From the NCBI GenBank assembly GCA_040220415.1, contig JAVJUV010000113.1, forward strand, positions 1-64,000: a stretch of 64,000 nt of DNA. Reading direction: 5' to 3'. The notes beneath the pieces were generated by a model that saw only the letters and a list, made by a program, of their open reading frames with translations, did not search any database and was not told where the DNA came from. The DNA is from JAVJUV01 sp040220415 (GTDB taxonomy: Bacteria > Pseudomonadota > Alphaproteobacteria > Rhodobacterales > Rhodobacteraceae). The translations under genes were made by a program, and so were the position numbers. Numbering within the stretch: position 1 is the first letter of the stretch; each line of letters opens with the position of its first letter. Positions 33,649-42,326 of this stretch are shown in pieces.

Positions 33649-34518
33649 ATGTCATATTGGAGATTTGCCGCCATGATCGCGACCTCGACGGTCGTGATGT
33701 TCGGGCTGATGTATCTCAACACCTATCTCCTAACCCATGTTTTCTGGTCCGAAACCCGAGCCTATATGGCGCTGCTGATGGGCGCGACGATGGCGATCAT
33801 CATGCTGGCCTTCATGCTTTCAATGTATTCGAGCAAGACCGTAAATACCGCTATCTTCAGTGGTGCAGTCGTCGTGTTCGCCGCCTCGCTCTGGCTCGTA
33901 CGAAGCCAGGTCACGGTGGGCGACACCAGCTACATGGGCGCGATGATCCCGCACCATTCGATCGCGATCATGACATCGAGCCGCGCCAATATCTCGGACC
34001 CGCGCGTGCGCAAGCTCGCGGACGAGATCATCTATGCGCAAGACAAGGAGATCGCAGAGATGCGCTATCTGATAAACGATATCGACGCATCCGGCGACAC
34101 ATCCGAGACTGCAAGTCCCGAGAGCCCTCGTATCGTGAGCTTGGATCAAGCCCTGTCAACAACAAACGTCGCCGTGCTCGACCCCGGCTTCCTGACGGAG
34201 GAGGATATCGCGCAGCTTCTGCCGAATGGCGCGGCGTGCACGTTCAACTATACAACCGGCAGTCCGGCCTCACTGGCATTGGGTGAGGTCGATGGCGCAG
34301 CCGTCGGGCTCGTCAAGCTGAGCGGCGATCTCGTCCGGGTCGAACAGAATGCAGCCGGCGAATTGGGTACAGAAGGCCTGTCGATCCGCCTTGGCGTTCC
34401 CCAGGACGGTGCTGCGCTCGAAACCACCGGTACTGAACCGGTCGATGCGACTCTGACGATCGAGCTCGATGCCGGTCTGACCGCCGGATTCCGGGGATTC
34501 TACAGTTGCGGGGCGTGA
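33649..34518 (+). CDS. DUF305 membrane protein with extra C-terminal domain
   Basis: A 289-aa protein. Three helices come first (LTHVFWSETRAYMALLMGAT among them), then a DUF305 ferritin-like segment with PHHSIAIMTSSRANISDPRV and a helix of AQDKEIAEM, then a C-terminal beta-rich domain of about 120 residues (residues ~165-289), a Cys-containing domain ending GFYSCGA. DUF305 proteins are copper-island partners with possible metal binding through His/Met. The CueR-type promoter at 33579 drives it. A decayed copy of the last ~34 codons lies at 35409-35511. Confidence 0.8.
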   Translation: MSYWRFAAMIATSTVVMFGLMYLNTYLLTHVFWSETRAYMALLMGATMAIIMLAFMLSMYSSKTVNTAIFSGAVVVFAASLWLVRSQVTVGDTSYMGAMIPHHSIAIMTSSRANISDPRVRKLADEIIYAQDKEIAEMRYLINDIDASGDTSETASPESPRIVSLDQALSTTNVAVLDPGFLTEEDIAQLLPNGAACTFNYTTGSPASLALGEVDGAAVGLVKLSGDLVRVEQNAAGELGTEGLSIRLGVPQDGAALETTGTEPVDATLTIELDAGLTAGFRGFYSCGA

Positions 34519-34519
34519 C

Positions 34520-35290
34520 ATGAAGCACCAGTCAAGCACCGAGGCGCAGTCGGCGAAGCTGTACCGCATGGTCATGCAGGGCCACCTTTGCCCCTACGGT
34601 CTGAAGTCTAAAGACTTGCTGGAGAGGCAGGGGTATGAGGTCGAGGACCACCATCTGACAATACGTGAGGAAGCCGACGCGTTCATGGTAAAGCATGGCG
34701 TCGAAACCACCCCGCAGACCTGGATCGGGGACGAGCGGATTGGGGGCTACGACGATTTGCGAGAGCATTTCGGCAAGGAGACGCAGGACGCGGACGAAAC
34801 CAGTTATCAACCCGTGATCGCAATTTTCGCCGTCGCCTTCTTGATGGCCCTCGGCCTGAGCTGGGCGATGTTCGGCTCGGTCCTGACCCTGCGCGCGGCG
34901 GAATGGTTCATCGCGATCTCGATGTGTTTCCTGGCGGTGGAGAAACTGCAGGATGTCGAGAGCTTTTCCACGATGTTCCTGAGCTACGATATTCTGGCCC
35001 GCCGCTGGGTGCGCTACGGCTGTCTCTATCCTTTCGGCGAAGCCTTTGCGGGCGTGCTGATGGTTGTCGGAGCGCTGACCTGGCTTTCGGCGCCGGTGGC
35101 GCTGTTCATCGGCACGGTCGGCGCGGTCTCGGTCTTCAAGGCGGTCTATATCGACAAGCGCGAATTGAAATGCGCCTGCGTCGGCGGCAACAGCAATGTG
35201 CCGCTCGGCTTCGTGTCGCTGACCGAGAACCTGATGATGATCACCATGGGGGTCTGGATGCCGCTCAAGGTCTTCGTGCTGGGCTGGTGA
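34520..35290 (+). CDS. Glutaredoxin-MauE/DoxX-type fusion membrane protein
   Basis: A 256-aa protein. The N-terminal 80 residues are glutaredoxin-like: LCPYGLKSKDLLERQGYEV and GVETTPQTWIGDERIGGYDDL; the second active-site cysteine is replaced by Gly (CPYG), i.e. monothiol. The rest is a four-helix MauE/DoxX-like membrane domain with Cys in LKCACVGGNSNVPLG. Such domains feed electrons to periplasmic thiol proteins. Starts one base after the DUF305 stop, so co-transcribed under operator 7. A membrane thiol-reducing role is likely. Confidence 0.8.
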   Translation: MKHQSSTEAQSAKLYRMVMQGHLCPYGLKSKDLLERQGYEVEDHHLTIREEADAFMVKHGVETTPQTWIGDERIGGYDDLREHFGKETQDADETSYQPVIAIFAVAFLMALGLSWAMFGSVLTLRAAEWFIAISMCFLAVEKLQDVESFSTMFLSYDILARRWVRYGCLYPFGEAFAGVLMVVGALTWLSAPVALFIGTVGAVSVFKAVYIDKRELKCACVGGNSNVPLGFVSLTENLMMITMGVWMPLKVFVLGW

Positions 35291-35408
35291 TCTGCCAACT
35301 CGGAACGGTGAGCCGCGCACGGAAGTCACTTTAGGGTCCGTGCGCCTTGGCGGAACAGCGTTTCGCCAACCACGCCGGATATGATGTAGGGCGTTGGTCG
35401 GAATCTAT

Positions 35409-35511
35409 GAAACCGCCGGGATCGAACCGGTCGAGACGACCTTGGCTCTTGCACTCGAAGTCCGCTTGACCGCCGGATCCCCTCGGATTCCACAGTTGCG
35501 CGGCCTGACAT
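35409..35511 (+). pseudogene. Decayed duplicate of the DUF305 gene's 3' end
   Basis: This 103-bp stretch aligns along its length with 34420-34521, the last codons of the DUF305 gene plus its stop and the following bases. Both begin GAAACC[A/G]CCGG, share GAACCGGTCGA, TTGACCGCCGGAT or CTGACCGCCGGAT, and end ...TGACAT. Reading frame equivalents run EPVETT and LTAG. Frame and stop are lost. The rest of 35291-35726 holds no gene that can be supported. Confidence 0.75.
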
Positions 35512-35726
35512 CAACGAGCGGTTGGGATCGCCAATGGTCCGCCGGGCCACCTATACATTTTGGCTTGATTCCAAAGACGTCTTGGAGAAATCGCCCGCTC
35601 TGTTCTAGATCTGCGCTAATCCGGATGCCCGGTTCAATACGACCTTGAAACCGGAAGAAAAGCGTCGATCGAAAGACCGGCGCGGGGGCTGGTCCAGCTA
35701 TCGCGAAAAATCGTCAGCGACACGCC

Positions 35727-35751
35727 TTGACCTTCCAGCGGGGTAAGCTCC
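35727..35751 (+). promoter_or_regulatory. CueR-type promoter/operator 8
   Basis: TTGACC (35727-35732), 19 bp, AAATCT (35752-35757). Half-dyad CCTTCC is perfect; the other arm (TAAGC) is degraded. It lies 39 bp before the multicopper oxidase at 35791. Confidence 0.65.
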
Positions 35752-35790
35752 AAATCTTGCTTGTCATCGCTCACACACATAGGTCATGAA

Positions 35791-37299
35791 ATGCTTTCAC
35801 GCCGCCGTTTCCTCGCATCAACAGGTGGTCTCGCGGCCGCAGCCGCAGTACTACCTGCGCAGTTCCTTTCGGCGCAATCGGGAGGTGCGCTTCGGTCTCT
35901 CAGTATGACGACGCGCACGATTGAGGTCGGTGGGCGCGCCGCGACAGTGTTTGGAATTGTCGATAGCGCCGGCCGGCATGGACTTGATATCTATCAGTCC
36001 GATGGGTTCGACGTTCAGCTAATGAGCGGAATAGACACACCGACGGTGATCCACTGGCACGGACTGACCCCACCATTCGCCCTTGATGGGACCGAAGTTG
36101 CTCAAGCCCTCGTCGCTCCGGGGGGAACTCATGAATACCGCTTTGCCCTCGAACAAAGCGGTACCTTCTGGATGCATTCGCACCACGGCCTGACCGAACA
36201 GAGTTTGCTCGCCGCCCCGCTCATTGTCCGTGCCGACGCCGATCGTGGGATCGACCGTCAGGATGTGACCGTCATGCTGCATGATTTCAGCTTCACATCG
36301 CCCGAGGAAATCCTCGCCCAGTTGACCGGCCAGCCGGCTGCCGTCATCGGTTCGGGCACGGCGGCGATGAATATGGGGATGATGCGCACAGGTCCTGGCA
36401 GCATAGCCGGCATGGGGAATGCGCCAACGACGGAGAGCATGGCCGGTATGGATCACTCGGCGATGGGTCATGGCGCTATGGGCGGAATGCAGATGGACCT
36501 GAATGACATTGCCTTCGATGCCTATCTCGTCAACGACCGCGATCTGTCGGACCCGTTTGTCGCACAGGTGGATCGCGGGACCAAAGTGCGCCTGAGGATC
36601 ATCAACGGCGCGTCATCGACCAACTTCTGGATTGATCTGGGCGCGTTGAACGGAACGCTCGTGGCTGTCGATGGTATGGATGTGATGCCGGTGTTCGGGC
36701 GCCGTTTCGAGATCGCGATGGCGCAACGCCTCGATGTCGAGGTCATGGTGCCGGGCGATGGCGGCGCTTTTCCGATCCTTGCACAACGTGAGGGCGACCG
36801 GGCTCGCACTGGGATCGTTCTTGCCACGGCGGGGGCCGAGATCACGCGCCTAACTTCGGAGGCAGAGAAGGTTGCCCCACCGGTCCTGCTCGATCTGGAG
36901 CGTCAACTTGTGGCGGCCACTCCGCTCGCGGATCAATCCCCAGACCGCCGGATCGCTGTGGATCTGACGGGCGACATGATGAGCTATGTCTGGGGGTTGA
37001 ACGGTCGGACCTACAACGAGCGCAAGCCGCTGGAAGTTGCAACTGGCGAGCGCGTGGAAATCATGTTGCGCAACCAGACCATGATGTCTCACCCGATGCA
37101 CCTACACGGGCACCATTTTCAGGTCGTGGGGCTTGGCGCAGCGCGGCTGAATGGCGCGCTGCGAGATACGATCATCGTCCCGCCGATGGAAAGTGTCACG
37201 ATCGCTTTCGACGCAGACAATCCCGGCGAATGGCCACTTCACTGCCACAACTTATATCACATGGCCGCAGGTATGATGACGACCCTCCGCTATTTATGA
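35791..37299 (+). CDS. Met-rich multicopper oxidase (CueO/CopA-like)
   Basis: A 502-aa periplasmic cuprous oxidase. The TAT signal (LSRRRFLASTGGLAAAAA) leads to three cupredoxin domains with HWHGLTPPF, FWMHSHHG, HPMHLHGHHFQVV and HCHNLYHMAAGMM. A Met/His-rich insert (MNMGMMRTGPGSIAGMG; MAGMDHSAMGHGAMGGMQMD) is the substrate-copper region as in CueO. The start at 35791 is preferred over a TTG at 35761. It is not a close duplicate of the oxidase at 27190. Promoter 8 suggests CueR control. Confidence 0.93.
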   Translation: MLSRRRFLASTGGLAAAAAVLPAQFLSAQSGGALRSLSMTTRTIEVGGRAATVFGIVDSAGRHGLDIYQSDGFDVQLMSGIDTPTVIHWHGLTPPFALDGTEVAQALVAPGGTHEYRFALEQSGTFWMHSHHGLTEQSLLAAPLIVRADADRGIDRQDVTVMLHDFSFTSPEEILAQLTGQPAAVIGSGTAAMNMGMMRTGPGSIAGMGNAPTTESMAGMDHSAMGHGAMGGMQMDLNDIAFDAYLVNDRDLSDPFVAQVDRGTKVRLRIINGASSTNFWIDLGALNGTLVAVDGMDVMPVFGRRFEIAMAQRLDVEVMVPGDGGAFPILAQREGDRARTGIVLATAGAEITRLTSEAEKVAPPVLLDLERQLVAATPLADQSPDRRIAVDLTGDMMSYVWGLNGRTYNERKPLEVATGERVEIMLRNQTMMSHPMHLHGHHFQVVGLGAARLNGALRDTIIVPPMESVTIAFDADNPGEWPLHCHNLYHMAAGMMTTLRYL

Positions 37300-37585
37300 A
37301 CCGTGGAGAGCGATGCGAATTGCGCAGTATAAAGTAACCGCAGGTACGGTTCATACTCGATGTCGAGGTGGTTTTGGAAACCCACTTGCGTCGATTCTGC
37401 AGGAATTCCACGCGCCATGGTCGCGCTCATTACTGCTTTTGTGCTGCGAGGCGTACATCCGTACCCCTACATTCGGCGTCGCACGTCATTCTGGTTGCAG
37501 GGGCCGCTCTGGAACATAATGGGCAGTTGCAGGAATTGTCCCCTGCCCCTTTGGGCCGATCCTCGCGGGGCGAATTTTTGATGGT

Positions 37586-37606
37586 GTCCCGGGGCGTGGT
37601 GTAGCT
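37586..37606 (+). repeat. IS256-type left inverted repeat core
   Basis: GTCCCGGGGCGTGGTGTAGC followed by T. It is identical to the reverse complement of 38915-38935. Confidence 0.85.
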
Positions 37607-37643
37607 CACGGCAGGCCTCGCGCTCACCGGCGGGCCGAGTTGG

Positions 37644-38846
37644 TCAGTCGCGCTGCGCGGCAGGCAGGCTGACAGCGAGATCATCGCAGACCGGCGCGAG
37701 CGTTTCCAGCGTCATGTAGCGACCGCGCTGGACCGTCCATTCCTCGGTCTGCTCCATCAGTATGGCGCCCACCAATCGGCGGATCGAAGCCTCGTTCGGA
37801 AAGATGCCCACAACATCCGTGCGCCGCTTGATCTCACCGTTGAGGCGCTCGATAGGATTCGTTGAGTGCAGCTTCGTGCGGTGTTGCTGAGGAAAGGTCA
37901 TGTAGGCCAGCACGTCCTCTTCGGCGGTATCCATGAGCGTGGCCAGCTTCGGGAGCTTGCCGCGCATCTGGTCCGCCACAAGGCGCCACTGGGCCTTGGC
38001 CGCTACATGGTCGGGCTGGGCGAATGCGGTGGCGATGAAGGCCGAGACCACCCTGCGGCTGTTCTTGCCGGCATGGGCGAGAGCATTGCGCTGGAAGTGG
38101 ACACGGCATCGCTGCCAACTCGTGGACAGGACGCGGGCCGTGGCGGCCTTGATCCCTTCATGTGCGTCGCTGATGACCAGCTTCACGCCGCCGAGGCCGC
38201 GGCGGACAAGATCGCGCAGGAATTCGGTCCAGAAGGGCTCGGCTTCGGAAGCACCGATCGCCATGCCCAGCACCTCGCGCCTGCCGTCCGTATTGACGCC
38301 CACTGCCAGCGTGACCGCGACGCTGACGATCCGCCCGCCCTGGCGCACCTTGAGGTAGGTGGCGTCGATCCAGAGGTAGGGCCATTCTCCCTCGATGGGC
38401 CGGGTCAGGAACGCATTGACACGTTCGTCAATCTCTTCGCACAGACGGCTGACCTGGCTCTTCGAGATCCCGGTGCCGCCCATCGCCTGCACGAGGTCGT
38501 CCATCGAGCGCGTCGAGACGCCATGAACATATGCCTCCTGGATCACGGCCGTCAGCGCCTTCTCGACAGTGCGCCGGGGCTCGAGGAACGAGGGAAAGTA
38601 GGAGCCGGTGCGCAGCCGTGGGATGCGCAACTCGACGCTGCCGGCCCGCGTCTGCCAGTCCCGGTCGCGGTAGCCATTGCGCTGCGCCAGGCGCTCGCTG
38701 TTCTTCTCGCCATAGTCAGCGCCGGTCTTGGCGCCAACCTCCAGCTCCATCAGTCGTTCGGCAGCGAAGCCGATCATCTCGCGCAGCAGGTCAGCATCGG
38801 CGCTTTTCTCCATCAGCGCGCGAAGGTCCATCATGGGTTTGGTCAT
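37644..38846 (-). CDS. IS256-family transposase
   Basis: A 400-aa DDE transposase of the Mutator/IS256 class. Typical are the N-terminal ALMEKSADADLLREMIGFA, the segment GYRDRDWQTRAGSVELRIPR, YLWIDATYLKVRQGG (first Asp), LVISDAHEGIKAA (second Asp) and the late INPIERLNGEIKRRT-like STNPIERLNGEIKRRTDVVG (Glu). Length is full and the frame is intact, so the element may be active. It uses no overlapping frames. Confidence 0.95.
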   Translation of the reverse strand: MTKPMMDLRALMEKSADADLLREMIGFAAERLMELEVGAKTGADYGEKNSERLAQRNGYRDRDWQTRAGSVELRIPRLRTGSYFPSFLEPRRTVEKALTAVIQEAYVHGVSTRSMDDLVQAMGGTGISKSQVSRLCEEIDERVNAFLTRPIEGEWPYLWIDATYLKVRQGGRIVSVAVTLAVGVNTDGRREVLGMAIGASEAEPFWTEFLRDLVRRGLGGVKLVISDAHEGIKAATARVLSTSWQRCRVHFQRNALAHAGKNSRRVVSAFIATAFAQPDHVAAKAQWRLVADQMRGKLPKLATLMDTAEEDVLAYMTFPQQHRTKLHSTNPIERLNGEIKRRTDVVGIFPNEASIRRLVGAILMEQTEEWTVQRGRYMTLETLAPVCDDLAVSLPAAQRD

Positions 38847-38914
38847 CGGGTGTTGTCCTCGGTTCAGGTTGGTGTCGCAACCCGACCCTACCGAGAAACC
38901 CGATGGCCACCGAC

Positions 38915-38935
38915 AGCTACACCACGCCCCGGGAC
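38915..38935 (-). repeat. IS256-type right inverted repeat core
   Basis: Reads AGCTACACCACGCCCCGGGA followed by C on the plus strand. Exact reverse complement of the left repeat core. Confidence 0.85.
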
Positions 38936-38955
38936 GTCACCGAATTTCTTGCCCC

Positions 38956-39875
38956 CTGCCCTTCTCACCTTTGCTTCGCCTTCGGCGTGTTTGGGCCGTG
39001 GGCCGCAGCTTTGTCCATCATTGCAACATGAGCTGAAGAAGCACAGCAATAGCCCCTAACGGAATCAATTTTGAAACCGTCTGTATTGAGGAAGCCAAGG
39101 GCGTCGGTTCGATCCACAACCCGAGAACCAACATCGCCAGCTCGAATAACTAGTGCGCTGCAGCGACCTTGACCGTTTGCCATGCGTTCGTTCGGTCGAA
39201 TGTGGCGGGTTCTGGAAGATACAGATCCACGATACCGGTGCCGATTACTTCACGTCGTCGATCCGTAGCCAGGGCTTCATCGCAAACCTCGTGCAGGCTG
39301 TTCAACAGTATGATGCGGCACTTTGGTCCGTGCGTCCCCTGGATGCAAATGAGGTAACATGACATATTGCTGGCCAGTCTGTCCCGTTGGCTCACGTCTA
39401 CTGCTTGAGAGAATCGGGTGCCGGTTCTCGAGTCTTCGCCACGGCCAAGCCGCCTCAGACAGCGAGATTTGGGAGGTGTGGTTAGTAGTTTTTGAGAGAC
39501 TATCCACTTGGTCATTCTTGCAGTCATTGCGTTAGCGCCGCTTGGAATCGTCGTGGCTGATGGATGCGCGAGGTTTCGCTCTGCCTCCCTCTTTGACAGC
39601 CGTGCAAGTTCGATATATTCTGGAAAAATAGATACTTAAGGAGCCCGCAAGGCGAACGCGATATCTGAAGTTCGCTACGGAAGGCACCCTCATCACTAGA
39701 TATAGCGACCGCGAACACCCTTTCATCCGGTTCTTGTGCTCGCGCCAAGTTCTGCCATTGTCAGAAGCCCGGACTACCGCCCGCAGAAAAAAATGTTGTA
39801 GACGACCCGCTTCCGCTGTAGTCACAGTTTAACGGAAGAAATCGCGATAAAAGCGATATTAGGCGAGGCAGCAGA
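38956..39875. other. Gene-free region upstream of repA
   Basis: About 920 bp between the IS and repA. Short open frames exist on both strands (for example minus 39150-39527 and plus 39153-39362), but none shows a family motif or a convincing ribosome site. The GC content is visibly lower than in the flanking genes. It includes one copy of the 16-bp repeat shared with the repA-repB gap, and a small dyad ATCGC-N7-GCGAT (39840-39856) 19 bp before repA that may be a repA operator. It is the likely regulatory/incompatibility region. Confidence 0.5.
39592..39607 (+). repeat. TTTGACAGCCGTGCAR repeat, copy 1
   Basis: TTTGACAGCCGTGCAA, upstream of repA. Two near-identical copies lie between repA and repB, so it is a candidate Rep/ParB binding site. 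Confidence 0.55.
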
Positions 39876-41093
39876 ATGGGAGCAGCACCATTCCAGCGTG
39901 ACGTGGGCGATTTGTCCTTCGATGAAATCATCCTCCGGCAAGGAGAGCTGATTTCTGACAGGCTCAATATCTTGCGTCAGGAGCAGTATCCACCAGATGC
40001 CCAAAAGGGCTTGCGGCAGTTCTCTCTTGCAGAGGTGGCTTATTTTCTTGGGGTCACGCAATCCACGATCAAGAAGTTGCATCTGGAAGGGAAAGGTCCG
40101 GAGCCGGAAACGTCCGCGTCGGGGCGCCGGTCCTATTCCGCAGAGCAAATGCTGGAGCTTCGTGCCTATCTCGATGCCCACGGTCGCCCAGGCAAGCGGC
40201 GCTACCTTCCCCACCGGACCGATGGCGAAGAACTGCACGTCATCTCGGTAGTGAACTTTAAGGGCGGAAGCGGCAAAACGACGACTGCCGCGCACCTTGC
40301 GCAGCATCTCGCCCTTAAGGGCCACCGGGTGCTGGCGGTGGATCTGGATCCACAGGCCTCGCTTACTGCACTGCATGGGATTCAGCCTGAGTTAGACTCT
40401 GTTTCGTCGCTCTATGAGACTCTGCGCTACGACGACGATCGGCAGCCGATCAGCGCGGTGATCCAGCCTACGAACTTTCCAAACCTGGATATCGTTCCGG
40501 CAAGCCTTGACTTGCAGGAGTACGAGTACGACACACCCGTGGCACTAACTAGCCGCGATCCGTCCGAGGGCCGCGCGTTCTTCACCCGCATTTCAAAAGC
40601 ATTCGAAGAGGTAGCGGACCGCTATGATGTGGTAGTGATAGACTGCCCTCCGCAGCTTGGATATCTGACCCTGACGGCCTTAACAGCGTCAAGCTCTGTG
40701 CTGATCACCGTGCATCCTCAGATGCTCGATGTGATGTCTATGAGCCAGTTCCTTCTGATGCTGGGTGGCATCATGCGCACGATCCGGGAGGCCGGGGCCG
40801 AGATGCGGCTGAAGTGGTTCCGCTACCTTGTGACCCGCTTTGAACCGACCGATGGGCCGCAAAGGCAGATGGTCGGGTTCCTGCAGGCGATGTTTCCCAA
40901 CCAGATGCTTGAAGCGCAGATGGTGAAATCCACTGCGATCTCGGATGCGGGGATCACCAAGCAAACGCTGTATGAGGTCGAGCGCGCGCAATTTGTGCGC
41001 TCGACTTACGACCGGGCAATCACCTCACTCAATGCGGTGAATGATGAGATCGCCGGTCTCGTGCATCAGGCCTGGGGGCGCGAAAGTCCATGA
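39876..41093 (+). CDS. repA: Plasmid partitioning ATPase RepA (ParA-like)
   Basis: A 405-aa ParA-type ATPase of a repABC cassette. An N-terminal winged-helix or MerR-like part (FSLAEVAYFLGVTQSTIKKL) precedes the deviant Walker A FKGGSGKTTTA, the Walker A' region VLAVDLDPQASLT, and Walker B VVVIDCPPQLG. RepA segregates the plasmid together with RepB at parS and represses the operon. It is followed by two copies of a 16-bp repeat, then repB after 73 bp. Confidence 0.95.
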   Translation: MGAAPFQRDVGDLSFDEIILRQGELISDRLNILRQEQYPPDAQKGLRQFSLAEVAYFLGVTQSTIKKLHLEGKGPEPETSASGRRSYSAEQMLELRAYLDAHGRPGKRRYLPHRTDGEELHVISVVNFKGGSGKTTTAAHLAQHLALKGHRVLAVDLDPQASLTALHGIQPELDSVSSLYETLRYDDDRQPISAVIQPTNFPNLDIVPASLDLQEYEYDTPVALTSRDPSEGRAFFTRISKAFEEVADRYDVVVIDCPPQLGYLTLTALTASSSVLITVHPQMLDVMSMSQFLLMLGGIMRTIREAGAEMRLKWFRYLVTRFEPTDGPQRQMVGFLQAMFPNQMLEAQMVKSTAISDAGITKQTLYEVERAQFVRSTYDRAITSLNAVNDEIAGLVHQAWGRESP

Positions 41094-41094
41094 G

Positions 41095-41132
41095 TTTGAC
41101 AGCCGTGCAGATGATTTTTGACAGCCGTGCAG
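41095..41132 (+). repeat. Two tandem TTTGACAGCCGTGCAG repeats between repA and repB
   Basis: Copies at 41095-41110 and 41117-41132, 22 bp apart start to start, identical over 16 bp. In several repABC plasmids the centromere parS lies between repA and repB; the site here is not the classical GTTNNNNGCNNNNAAC palindrome but may be the functional counterpart for this group. Confidence 0.6.
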
Positions 41133-41166
41133 AAGGGGTGTTGAGCGCCCCGAGAAGGAGGGCGAC

Positions 41167-42162
41167 ATGGCCAGAAAAGACCTGTTGAAATCGGTGATTG
41201 GACAGCCGACCGACACGCCGGTCGATGGCGGACGCTCAAGCTATGCGATGCGCGGCGCCTCGAAATCCATGAAGGTCTCGATCGATAGTCTCGCCGAGAA
41301 TTCCAGGCGTCTTCTCGAAGGTGAAACCATCGTTGAGATCGACCCCGATCGCATCGACGCCTCGTTTGTGAGTGACCGCCTCAGCGGGGATGATGAGGCC
41401 TTCGACGAGTTGAAAGCCTCGATCTCGGCCAGCGGACAAGACACGCCGGTCTTGCTGCGGCCGCATCCAGAAGCGGCAAATCGGTATATGGTGGTCTTTG
41501 GTCATCGGCGCGTGCGTGTGGCCCGCGCACTTGGTCGCCCGGTGCGTGCAGTGGTCAAGGAGTTGGACGATGTTGCCCATGTTTTAGCCCAAGGTCAGGA
41601 GAACACGGCACGCGCCGATCTTTCGTTTATTGAAAAGGCGCTCTTTGCCAAGAACCTGCATGATCTGAGTCAGGGCAAAGATGTGATCCAGCAGGCGCTG
41701 ACCATCGACGGCACACTCTTGTCGCGCATGTTGTCAGTCGCGACAACGGTGCCCCCCCATGTCATTGCCGCAATCGGGCCTGCCAAGCAGATTGGCCGGG
41801 ACCGCTGGGAAGATTTCAAGAAGCTGATGGCGGTGAAAGCGAACCACACAATAGTCGACCGCATCTTGGCTACAGAGGACTTCAAGCAGCTCGATAGCGA
41901 TACGAAGTTCGAAATCCTGTACAGCAAAGTTGCAGAAGCGGGCAGGGCGCCCAAGCGGCGAGCGGCGAAAGCGGCACCGACCAAGCGCACCTGGACGGCT
42001 GGGGGGGGCAGGATCAAAGGCGTGATTGGGCGCTCGGGCCGTGCCTACAGCATCTCGCTGTCATCCAAGGATTCTGCGGCGTTCGGGGAGTTTCTCTCGG
42101 AAAACCTCGATCGTCTATACGCGGATTTTCTCGCTCAATCTGAGGAGACATCGACATCATGA
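41167..42162 (+). CDS. repB: Plasmid partitioning protein RepB (ParB-like)
   Basis: A 331-aa ParB-family protein. The N-terminal ParB/Srx CTPase-like domain shows ASISASGQDTPVLLRPHP and VVFGHRRVRVARALG, the GxRR-type box; the central HTH follows (ISFIEKALF-like SFIEKALFAKNL), and a C-terminal dimerisation domain ends the protein. It would bind the parS repeats and load CTP-dependent clamps. ATG 41167 follows GAAGGAGGG. It forms the middle of repABC. Confidence 0.95.
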   Translation: MARKDLLKSVIGQPTDTPVDGGRSSYAMRGASKSMKVSIDSLAENSRRLLEGETIVEIDPDRIDASFVSDRLSGDDEAFDELKASISASGQDTPVLLRPHPEAANRYMVVFGHRRVRVARALGRPVRAVVKELDDVAHVLAQGQENTARADLSFIEKALFAKNLHDLSQGKDVIQQALTIDGTLLSRMLSVATTVPPHVIAAIGPAKQIGRDRWEDFKKLMAVKANHTIVDRILATEDFKQLDSDTKFEILYSKVAEAGRAPKRRAAKAAPTKRTWTAGGGRIKGVIGRSGRAYSISLSSKDSAAFGEFLSENLDRLYADFLAQSEETSTS

Positions 42163-42170
42163 CCTGAGGC

Positions 42171-42225
42171 AAAAGAAAAGCCCCCAAGCCGATCCGGCCC
42201 GAGAGCTTATCCGTTTAGATTAGAC
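42171..42225 (-). ncRNA. Candidate counter-transcribed RNA between repB and repC
   Basis: repABC plasmids control repC with a short antisense RNA from the repB-repC gap. On the minus strand TTGACA (42260-42255) and TATCCA (42237-42232) are 17 bp apart. The transcript would run from about 42225 to the T-run TTTTCTTTT (42179-42171), preceded by a GC-rich stem (GCCG-GAT-CGGC). The predicted length of about 55 nt is typical. Confidence 0.6.
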
Positions 42226-42326
42226 ACCTACTGGATACCGCTCCCGCGAATCACTGTCAACGAAAGAACGTCGTTTTGGCGAAGGGAGATCTTTTGCCTC
42301 CACAAAACCGGAGGTGAGATACAGGC

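Larger units (their letters stand above)
37567..38955 (-). mobile_element. IS256-family insertion sequence
   Basis: About 1.39 kb with one transposase gene and terminal inverted repeats. The core repeat GTCCCGGGGCGTGGTGTAGCT is perfect at both ends (see repeat entries) and weaker similarity runs outward to the CCCC/GGGG at 37567 and 38955. The exact outer limits and a target duplication could not be fixed by eye. Bases 37300-37566 before it hold no recognisable gene. Confidence 0.75.

Noticed and set aside
37300..37566. Possible small genes left of the IS256-type element
   Set aside because: Several overlapping frames of 60-80 codons, none with motif, start signal or consistent codon use.
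39150..39527. Minus-strand frame upstream of repA
   Set aside because: No family motif, no ribosome site, and a competing frame on the plus strand; treated as part of a gene-free region.
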